Source: Austropuccinia psidii (taxonomy: Eukaryota > Basidiomycota > Pucciniomycetes > Pucciniales > Sphaerophragmiaceae). From it: a DNA stretch of 64,000 bases. The stretch is from positions 4,065,501 to 4,129,500 of the forward strand of contig JALGQZ010000013.1 in the NCBI GenBank assembly GCA_023105745.1, written 5' to 3'. Shown one piece after another: positions 44,986-53,264 of this stretch (the stretch's first letter is position 1; each line of letters begins with the position of its first letter). Below the pieces are notes generated by a model, which did no database searches, was not told the origin of the DNA, and saw only the letters and a program-made list of their open reading frames with translations. The position numbers and the translations under genes were made by a program.

Positions 44986-46330
44986 TCATTCTTTGAATCG
45001 GCATGAGATTGTATTACCATCCCTGATTTGATAGCCCGCTCTCTCGCCAATCTCATAATAGCCATTGCTTTTTTGCCGCATTGTTTTTGCTAACCTGCTT
45101 GAGCATTGTGCGGACATACCCACTAGTGTCGTGCTTTCATTGTCCTGTGCTGGATCAGTATAATGAACAAATGTACTACTGGCCCACACTACCTGAATGA
45201 GCCCATGACATGCGGATAGATCAATCCAAAAATGCTCATTTGGGAAAATCAATTTTCCCCCTGTACACCGCTTTGACGCATCTCTTTGAATTTGGCCAGT
45301 CCGCTTATCAGCATGAAACCACCATCCCGAAGCATACAGCGATGCATCCTTATCAACATGAGGTGCGTTTTTGAATCCATTCATGGTGAAAGTGAGTGCG
45401 GAAGCGAACTCGAATGCACCCTGATTTGCCGGAATATCGCCTTCATAGTTGACTTGATCAAAAGACGGAACCCCCAATGAGTTGTAGCAATTTTGAATCT
45501 TCTGAAATAAATTATCCCCAACATATCGTAAGGATTGACCTAGAATGCGACCCACCGAGCTAAGATTGGCACCTCGGTCCCGCCATTCATCTTTTGCATT
45601 TTCAATTTTGCCAGCACTACCATACAGACCAAATTGTTCATTCTTCGTGGTGCATTTGCGCCACCCAATCGCGAACATAAATCCCTCCAGTAATGCTCCA
45701 TTTGTTGCAATAGGGTCAGTGAACCTCTTTTCGCGAAATAAGAATTGTGATAATTCATCCCATTGATTGACCTCGACTTCACTCATTGTTGTGAATGGTC
45801 GGAATTCAACAAGGGCAATGAGTAATCCGGTTGAAGAGAAAATTGCCACACGGCCAAAGTGAATGCGTTTGATCTGATTGACATCCACCACCCTCCGAAT
45901 TTCACTTGGGGTGATATTTGCTGATACTGGCATTGATATTTGTGCTGTTGGGCGAGAGGAGGAAAAAAACCTATTCATTCGGGTCGTTTTGCGCTCATTT
46001 GTCTTTTGGGATCTGCTACTATTCCCGAGTGGTTGCGGGATCACTATGTGTTGAAGCACACAAGATATCAGATACTGCCAAGGAGCTTTCTTCGGCACAC
46101 ATCCTTTGACTTCCCTGTTGGAGCCCACATGACATTGGCACAATCTGAACCGACTAAAGCCCATGTTCTTCAGTGGGGCCCAATGAGGGTGCCACATAAA
46201 TGTGGAAGCATATATATATATCTATATATATACACTGAGATTAAGCGAGTAACTCACACTTTCCTTCCTCAGCCCGACGCTTTCTCGCGAGTTCCCTTTT
46301 ATGCTCTTTTCCTTTTTTCGTGAATGGCAT
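44986..46330 (-). CDS. Tet-like 2OG-Fe(II) oxygenase
   Basis: The main exon is open from 46197 to 44986. A likely first exon 46330-46260 (MPFTKKGKEHKRELARKRR, basic) joins in phase to 46144 via a GT-AG intron of 115 bp, giving 409 aa. The double-stranded beta-helix core has the iron ligands in APHVDKD (His and Asp), then CTGGKLIFPNEHFWIDLSAC, and the distal His in FVHYTDPA. A following Arg (SSRLAK) may bind 2-oxoglutarate. The pattern fits the Tet-like oxygenases common in basidiomycetes, related to TET/JBP enzymes that oxidise 5-methylcytosine or thymine in DNA. Substrate is inferred. No disabling mutation is seen, unlike its neighbours. Confidence 0.65.
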
Positions 46331-46765
46331 GCTTTCAGCAGAAAATGAAATGAAACCGAATGATTACTGATTTCTTAATATCACCTAAATTGGATTGCGA
46401 TGGATGAATCTTTTTTAATTGCGGCTAAAAAGAAAGCTCACGCCTGACCTTGGCAAATTCACGATCTCAAATACCTGAACCTGAAAATTGCAGTGGATAG
46501 TGCATTATTCAATTTTACACATTGATGTTCCCATGCAATCACTTTCCAATCCAGCAATTTGGAATATTGCAAGCACACGCAAATGCAATATGCATCCTGC
46601 TGCGGATCCCTAGTTATCCCACTCCTCTTGAAAGACACAGGAACCTTTTGCCTATTATGGGCTGGCGTAAAGTGATACACGCGACCTCCCGCAATGCCCC
46701 CGCGTGTGCTACTCGCGGGCACAACGCCTGACTCAGCTTGCGTCTTGTCGGAGTCTTCGCAATGA

Positions 46766-46789
46766 TGTACGGAGGCATGCCGCCGTACA
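46766..46789. promoter_or_regulatory. Palindrome copy 5 of element D
   Basis: Arms TGTACGGAGGC and GCCGCCGTACA around AT. It sits between the 5' end of the oxygenase gene and the 3' end of the next gene. Confidence 0.6.
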
Positions 46790-46907
46790 ATTACTATTGG
46801 TACTCAGACTGTGGCATCCGGGCAGTAGTAGGATAGGAAGTCATGATTATTAAATTCATAAATCACTTTGCAAAATTAAATTACAATATATCTAGTACAA
46901 AGCTAAT

Positions 46908-49149
46908 CTAAAACGGGTCAATCCTGGTTGTGAGTTTAGCTGACCTGGGTACCGTCAAGGTGACCTCATCACTTGAACCAAGCCCGCGATTCGCCACCCA
47001 GGCATCACCAAAGTCTAATACTAAGCATCGTGCAAAATCAAATCTAAGAGGTACAGTGGGGTTAAAAGACTCTGATGAGAAGAAACTTTTATTCAGTAAA
47101 TTACATATATACTTATTAGTACGTAGCCACACTGGCTCCACTAGATTTTTACCCTCTGAAAGTTTTGCGGAAATGTCAATTAGTGCTAAAGCCCCTTTAA
47201 CTGAGCTTGTTCTCCAGTCATCTGAGCATACCATCAAACCACGAACCCCCGCCGCACAGAATGCCGCTAATATACCATAGCAAATTCGATTTATTCCAAG
47301 ATTCTTGTGACACGCCAAAAGATCTTTGATGGCCTCATTTTTTTTTGAGTTTGTGAGTTTGCCTTTGATGCCATTAACTTCGACCTTTGTATGTGCACGT
47401 ACCATGTTGTACGCAATCATCAAATGGATAACTGTATCCATTAGATCCTCCAGGTTCTTGTGCGGCTTTGTGGATATCTCATTGTCAGCCCCGCCACCTT
47501 CAATGCTGAGTTGGGTTGCACGTTGCTTTGATTTACTCAAGCAGGAGGCAAGGTATTCAACTGCTCCGCGTTCGAGTCCAAGAGGATCGGTCGAATTTGA
47601 TGTTGGTGCAACATATGGTTTGGGTGCAATCACATCGTATGAGACTAAACTAATGGATTCAAACATAACATTTGCCCAAAAATGTTTAACTGGATTGGCG
47701 GGGTAAAGAAGGCTCTGAACCATTTTGAAGAAGGAGTGTTCAGATTTTGCGAGATTATCTGGAGGTTTAGCTGATTCCTTCATCAATTTGAGATTCCAAA
47801 TGTTGTGATCAAAAAACGCTTCTGTTTCGGTTGGCTTAAAAAAATCTAACCCTGTATATTGCAATTTATATCACCAGTCAACAGCCAATAATCAAGTATC
47901 ATGCACAAAGATAAAAAAAAACTCACCTGCCATCTCAAGGTCCTGCAGCCAAGCCGACATTTTAAGATCTCGGTTACTGATCACCTTAATACCAACGGGC
48001 AGGAATGTATGAGCATCCTTTGTTGGTAAATTGTCCCATCTATTTTTGTAAATCCTATTGATATTATCAAGCCCCCTTTTCCATGATTGTTGAGTAATAT
48101 TGGAATGATAATTCAAAACGCCTGCAAACTCTTCCATGCGGGATAAAAATATTCCTTGAGAATTCGCAGCGGATGACACTTCGGGCTCAGCGTCGGGAAT
48201 TATATCAGTCATATCTCGTCCCATTGTATCATGTTTAATTGTTTCCCTTTCTTGAAAGGCTTGAATATTGCGAGGAGAGGCGGGAGGGGTTGCATCATGC
48301 ATTGTTTCATTGGGTATCGGGGGACTTTCAGTATGTGGAGCTTCATCATGGATTGTTTCATTGAGTATTGGGGGGGGTTCAGTATGCGGAGGTTCATTAT
48401 CAATATGGTCCCCTTCAACATTGATAATTTCATCACCTTGATCGCAAGAATCGTTTGCGGCTTCAAAGGTACGGCGTTTTTTGTTTGTTTTTTTGGTCAC
48501 ATGTATATTTGGTCTTTTTCCTAATCCTTTGCCTGGAAATCCAATTACGACTCGAGATCCTTCAGGTAGAGATTCTCCCACCTCCACACCTGCCCATATA
48601 TTGTAAGCAGCTATTTTTATCAATTTTGTTTTGAATTAGTAATGGACTTACGGTTCAAATCCATTTTGAGCAGGCTCATGGCTTCAGCAATCTTTTGACG
48701 CACATAATCAGGAATTTTACTATCATTTTGGATTTTTTCGAGCCTTGGGATTGTTTGAGCAATGTTGGAGACAAATTGTTCCTTGGATATAATTTCCACC
48801 TCCCCACTGAAAATTACATCATCTTGCCCATCATCTTCTGTCGGTGCACAAGGTTCAACAGTCTTTTCCTTCTCATAACTTTTAAAATTCGGTTTCTGAG
48901 AGCTTGGAGGCTGCCCTGAAATAAAGGCTATGACACAATATCAGGTTTTGAGAGATTTGAAATATTAAAGATGGATGCATACTCACATTCCGGAAGAACT
49001 GGTGGATCTTGATTATCTTCATGTGACTGGCTCTCTACTTCAATGCCTAATTCACGACTACTGGCGATATCAGAGATTTCACTTCCACTCTCTGGGGCTG
49101 AAGTTGGTCGTTCATTGAATTCTGTTGAATTTCCCGGGGTTCGGGCCAT
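46908..49149 (-). CDS. Unknown 677-aa protein of element D
   Basis: Four exons (49149-48987, 48915-48652, 48589-47927, 47851-46908) with GT-AG introns of 62-75 bp join in frame to 678 codons. The N-terminal half is acidic and Ser/Glu-rich, with a basic patch (VTKKTNKKRRTF) that could be a nuclear localisation signal, and a Pro/Glu repeat (PHTEPPPILNETIHDEAPHT). The C-terminal 350 residues look globular, with AEHSFF-type helices, FWANVMFESISLVSYDVIAP and CLVLDFGDAWVANRGLGSSD. No domain is recognised. It has the same orientation as the oxygenase downstream. The intact frame over four exons suggests it is functional. Confidence 0.75.
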
Positions 49150-50454
49150 AGCGGAGGTAGTTTATTAAGCAAATAGATGGTGACGAGTTGATTGCTAACT
49201 TGTTTGAAAATTTTTTGATAAAAGATCCAAATTCAAGAAAAAAGGTGCAAATGCGATTTGTCGGGAAATTGAAGGAGGCGATGTTTTGCAAATTATTTCA
49301 TATCATGCAAATGAAATCACTTCCCTGTGAGACATTGAATAAAGTTGACTAGTGAGAAACCTACTAAAGTCAACTTTTGAACTATTCAATGCTCATGAGG
49401 TAAGGACTAAGCAAAGTGTTCATTTGATTGATATGAAATAAAATGGTTTTGTCGGCGAAACAGGAGACACAATTCTTGTCTTAAATAGTCCACTTATTAG
49501 GTTTTAATTTGTGAGTCTCATGATTTAAACCCTAGCCACAACATGGTGAATATACTGACCAATATCCCCTTAGGTCCTGTTGGCAGAGAAGGCCACTCAG
49601 CATATTTCGGCAATTGCGTTCATCGTGTACGCCAACAAGCCACCGTACTGTACACTATGGATGTAATACGGAAGCGTGAGGAGGGTAACTGTTGTCGGAG
49701 GCATGTCGGGAGGGCACTACATGAGCGTAAGGATGGTAAGCAGTGTCGGGAGAATGTCGGGAGGGAGGGTAACTGTTGTCGGAGGCATGTCGGGAGGGCA
49801 CTACATGAGCGTAAGGATGGTAAGCAGTGTCGGGAGAATGTCGGGAGGGAGGGTAACTGTTGTCGGAGGCATGTCGGGAGGGCACTACATGAGCGTAAGG
49901 ATGGTAAGCTGTGTCGGGAGAATGTCGGGAGGGAGGGTAACTGTTGTCGGAGGCATGTCGGGAGGGCACTACATGAGCGTAAGGATGGTAAGCTGTGTCG
50001 GAGGCATGTCGGGAGGGCACTACACAAGCGTAAGGGTCATCAGTGGTGTCGGAGGCATGTCGGGAGGGCACTACATGAGCGTAAGGATGGTAAGCGTTGT
50101 CGGAGGCATGTCGGGAGGGTACTACACAAGCGTGAGGATGGTAGGGGCGGGGGGGTGAAAGCGTAAGGAGTGGTGAGGACGGAGAGGGGCGGGCAGTGTC
50201 GGAGTCTCATCCGGATGGAGGGCGGTGCGGGTGCGTAAGCATGCTGAGCGTCGGGGAGGCGGAAGCCAATGAGGTGAAATTACACGAACGTTGTGCATAG
50301 TGTTGAAATGGGTTTGGGCTTTGAGTGACATTCTCATGTGACACATGTGACGATTGACGTTGTCTTGACGCTGACGTGACGTGACCCACTAAATCCAGTG
50401 ACTATAAAGTGACACTAACGCGACTGAAGCAAGATTTTATACTGACCGCGGTGC
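49150..50454. other. Right subterminal region of element D
   Basis: It is non-coding. It holds a degenerate palindrome (about 49626-49648), the right minisatellite and CGTCA/TGACG words concentrated in the last 120 bp. This mirrors the subterminal structure on the left. Confidence 0.6.
49684..50148. repeat. Minisatellite with 84-bp units near the right end of element D
   Basis: Four units starting GGTAACTGTTGTCGGAGGC recur exactly every 84 bp (49684, 49768, 49852, 49936). Shorter variants based on GGCATGTCGGGAGGGCAC follow. The word GAGCGTAAGGAT is shared with the minisatellite at 44221. The repetitive ORFs on both strands are by-products. Confidence 0.9.
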
Positions 50455-50500
50455 GACGTGAAGTCAATCGCCGACGATTGACGCGAGATTTGCCCTGGTG
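50455..50500 (-). repeat. Right terminal inverted repeat of element D
   Basis: The inverted counterpart of 29747-29792 (three mismatches), ending CCCTGGTG at 50500, with the same internal hairpin (GTCAATCG/CGATTGAC). Confidence 0.95.
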
Positions 50501-50931
50501 AAATACTGGAGGTTGAACCAATCTTGGCATTTCCAGATCCTCCAAAATAGTGATTTCCTGAAGTTTTCATCCATTTTAAATATTTCATCCCAGTATTGGT
50601 TTCCAAGGTTTCCTTCAATTCCATCCCAGGTCAGTAGTTCCAAGAATTCATATTTTGTAAGGTTGAATCCAGGTAATTCTTTCCATGGATGAGATATTAA
50701 AGTTTCTAATGGTGCATGTTCTTTTTAAAAGATGTCCTCAAAATCAATATATGGAAGGATTAGTGTGGAGATATCTGGACAGGGTTCTGGCTTGGTTTTT
50801 AAGAACCATTCTGGATATTCACTTTCTTCTTTGGCATTATTGTAATTGGTCCAGACTTCTTTTTCTTCTACCCAGCTGATATCTGTGTCCATTGACCAGG
50901 GACTTTCTTCAAGTAATGGCCATGACTCCAT
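50501..50931 (-). pseudogene. N-terminal part of the split element C accessory ORF
   Basis: It starts at ATG 50931 (MESWPLLEESPWSMD), acidic. An in-frame TAA at 50725-50727 follows LPYIDFEDIF; reading continues with LTKYEFLELLTWDGIEGNLG and WDEIFKMDE up to element D's insertion point, then resumes at 29743. The region LPY-FED ... LPG-NL ... LLT-GI-GNL-NQ-WDEIF matches the C-terminal part of the protease ORF (about 52200-52000), so this is a duplicated domain. Function unknown. Confidence 0.7.
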
Positions 50932-51078
50932 TTTGTATGATTTTGGTGGATTTTGAGATGTTAAGATAAGATGAATTGATAATAGTATCAAATTTATTTA
51001 TAAAAAATAGTTTGAGGGTAGGTTGAATGGATTTTGGATGATAATTTTGGGTAAGAATTTGGATATCCCTCTTTGATA

Positions 51079-51187
51079 AGGCAGGAGGTCACTGCCTAGT
51101 GATTTTTATGATTTGGGTGAGTGAAATTGATGATTTTTATTGATAAGAATTGATTTTCCTCTTTGATAAGGCAGGAGGTCACTGCCT
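51079..51187 (-). repeat. Two identical stem-loops between element C ORFs
   Basis: The stem AGGCAG/CTGCCT with loop GAGGTCA occurs at 51079-51097 and 51169-51187, inside a 36-bp direct repeat 90 bp apart. A third, AGGCAG-GAAGTCA-CTGCCC, is at 51628-51646. Confidence 0.7.
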
Positions 51188-51309
51188 AGTGATTAATTAA
51201 ATTTGAATCTGACTTTTTTCTTTGATTTTTTATTTTTGGAGCTGTTATGTGTCTTCAAGATGGGCCTTGATGCTTTGAAATTTAATTGTTCCATTAATTC
51301 TTGAGTAAT

Positions 51310-51528
51310 TTAATCATTGGTTTTGTCAGAAACCTCCAAAAATTTCAGCAATTCCTTGATTTCTTCAATTTCTTGGTTTCTTGATATTGATGAAGTATTC
51401 TTAAAGTGCCAAAGGTTTCCTTTATTGAAATCTTCATCTTCTGGTGACCAATGAAGTTCTTCATTGATAATTGGGTCTTCTTTTATTAATTCTTCCCCAT
51501 AGGATCCAAAAGTTGGTGAATTGGTCAT
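51310..51528 (-). CDS. Small acidic ORF of element C (72 aa)
   Basis: ATG at 51528, TAA at 51310. The product is Glu/Asp-rich (EELIKEDPIINEELHWSPED) with no recognised domain. It lies between stem-loop spacers in the same orientation as gag and pol. It may be a degraded accessory ORF or chance. Confidence 0.35.
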   Translation of the reverse strand: MTNSPTFGSYGEELIKEDPIINEELHWSPEDEDFNKGNLWHFKNTSSISRNQEIEEIKELLKFLEVSDKTND

Positions 51529-51556
51529 GGTGAAGGTAATTGATATATTTTTTGTA

Positions 51557-51558
<2 letters not shown>

Positions 51559-51592
<34 letters not shown>
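51559..51592. repeat. Poly-T tract of about 34 bp
   Basis: A homopolymer between the protease ORF and the small acidic ORF of element C. Confidence 0.9.
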
Positions 51593-51595
<3 letters not shown>

Positions 51596-51749
51596 GAATA
51601 ATTTGTTGATGAATTTCTTCTTTGTTAAGGCAGGAAGTCACTGCCCTCTGAGAGAAAAATGAAATAATAAAAAAGAGCAACTAATGATACATTTAATGAA
51701 TGATACTGATACATTTTTAAAGAAGAAATCTTGATTTTGTTGATTTTAT

Positions 51750-53264
51750 TTAAAGTTGAACTCCCCCAAGTGGGAAAGGTGAGTGTCTGTTGAGTAACCT
51801 GGCCAAAATAAGGTCTTTGAGGGCTTGCACAAAGTTATTTCTTTCCTCAATTTCTGGCTCTGATGGAAATTCTGACCACTCTAAGTCTTCATCAATGAAT
51901 ATATATCCATCTCCAACCCATTTCAGTCTTCCAGTTTGGTATGTTGATCCATTCATTCCAAGGTACCACTGGGCCCAAATGTGCTTAAAGTAAAGTCCTC
52001 TTCTTGGTAGTGTGGCCATTTCAAATATTTCATCCCAGAATTGATTTTCAAGGTTACCTTTAATTCCTTCTTCAGTTAATAAATCCAAGAATTGAACATT
52101 GTTTAAGTTTGATCCTGGAAGGTGACATAAGTATTTATCTTCACAGAAACTTTCTTGAGCTTCATCTCCATAAATATCTTCAAAAGTGATATATGGCAAG
52201 TAAATGTAGTTGTATTCATTTTCTAAGATGGATTCTGTTTCTTCATCTTCATTGGGAGGTTGCTGGATAAATTCAGGGTTTTCCAGTTGCCATTCATAAG
52301 GTTCTTCTTGGTTGTTCAATGGTCTGTCCAAGAAGTTGATATGGTATGTGTCTTTTAAATTTTTGTCTCTTTCTTCCATAATTATGAGGTCTTTTTCAAT
52401 GTCATTTATAATTTCTTCATCTGAGAGCTCATGATGCTCACTAAATCTGACTTTCTTCTTTTTGGGTTTAGGTTTGAAAGGGTTTACATGTATTTTCTCA
52501 TTTCCATCTACTAAAATCTGGAAAGCTTCTTCATTATTGCTAATTGGCTTGTAAACTATGTTGGGTAATTCATCTTCAGAGGTTGAGTCTTCAAATTGTC
52601 TTTTTAAGCGGTTTGGCTTTTTTGTGTTTTTGAATTTTTGGCCAAATTTATCCCTTTTTGGAGATATGGATAAATGTTGGGTCTTCTGGCTCAAATTGAT
52701 TATGGTATTGTCTCTTTTTTCATTTTGATCCTTCCTTCCTGGGTTATTTATGACCAATGTTGCCATATTGCATAAATCCATTCCTCTAGGTGGTCCAGTT
52801 TGCCATCCAAGTGCTTGAGGTTTGCATATTGGCATGCATAATCTTCTTCCATCAGGTTCTTGATAGCTTAGTATTTCACCTTGTTTATGAGAAAATTCCA
52901 GCCTGATATTGTTATCTGCCAAGAAAGGTCTTCCAAGTACTGTATGGACAGATCCTTTTGCAATGAAGAAGTGAATTAGAGTTTCTTCACCTGAAGCCAA
53001 AATGATTGGAGTAAATTCTGATAGTGCAACCAATGAAGTAGTATGGCCTCCAATTCCCCTCAGGTTCATGTTAAGATTTCTTGTTGTGAGTGAAGCTTTG
53101 ATTGCTATTTCTTCTGGTATGATGTTGAGTTCTGCCCCAGTGTCCACCAATTCTCTGATAGGATATTCTTCCTTTCCAATAAAGATTTCCATAAATCCCA
53201 AAGGACAGGCATAACGAATCTTGGGCTTGGGTATTTCTTTGAATCCAAATGATAATAACCTTGC
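51750..53264 (-). CDS. Element C protease ORF with C-terminal accessory domain
   Basis: In frame with gag after a TAA at 53265-53267; coding similarity begins before the first ATG (53201). The retropepsin active site is ELVDTGAELNIIPE (D-T-G), followed by VLGRPFLADNNIRLEF. A basic/acidic linker has KPKPKKKKVRFSEHHELSDE. The last 150 residues (LPYITFEDIYG, LPGSNLNNVQFLDLLTEEG, WDEIFEMA) form a domain duplicated in the next ORF. Protease is separated from RT by a long non-coding spacer, unusual for Ty3 elements. The frame itself is intact. Confidence 0.75.
   Translation of the reverse strand, partial: ARLLSFGFKEIPKPKIRYACPLGFMEIFIGKEEYPIRELVDTGAELNIIPEEIAIKASLTTRNLNMNLRGIGGHTTSLVALSEFTPIILASGEETLIHFFIAKGSVHTVLGRPFLADNNIRLEFSHKQGEILSYQEPDGRRLCMPICKPQALGWQTGPPRGMDLCNMATLVINNPGRKDQNEKRDNTIINLSQKTQHLSISPKRDKFGQKFKNTKKPNRLKRQFEDSTSEDELPNIVYKPISNNEEAFQILVDGNEKIHVNPFKPKPKKKKVRFSEHHELSDEEIINDIEKDLIIMEERDKNLKDTYHINFLDRPLNNQEEPYEWQLENPEFIQQPPNEDEETESILENEYNYIYLPYITFEDIYGDEAQESFCEDKYLCHLPGSNLNNVQFLDLLTEEGIKGNLENQFWDEIFEMATLPRRGLYFKHIWAQWYLGMNGSTYQTGRLKWVGDGYIFIDEDLEWSEFPSEPEIEERNNFVQALKDLILARLLNRHSPFPLGGVQL

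Larger units (their letters stand above)
29747..50500. mobile_element. Element D: 20.75-kb CACTA-like DNA transposon with cargo genes
   Basis: The ends are 46-bp terminal inverted repeats (29747-29792 and 50455-50500) with three mismatches, starting CACCGGGG on the left and CACCAGGG on the complementary right end. A 3-bp AAA duplication flanks it, and the host ORF is restored by its removal. Inside are a Tnp2-type transposase, a divergently transcribed accessory gene, an SNF2 helicase, a Cys-rich protein, a Tet-like oxygenase and an unknown gene, separated by palindromes and minisatellites. It is richer in CpG than its surroundings. The transposase carries a frameshift, so this copy may need help in trans. 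Confidence 0.9.

Noticed and set aside
49543..50166. Repetitive ORFs of up to 207 codons on both strands
   Set aside because: They are created by the 84-bp minisatellite; several frames are open at once, which is typical of a repeat whose length is a multiple of three.
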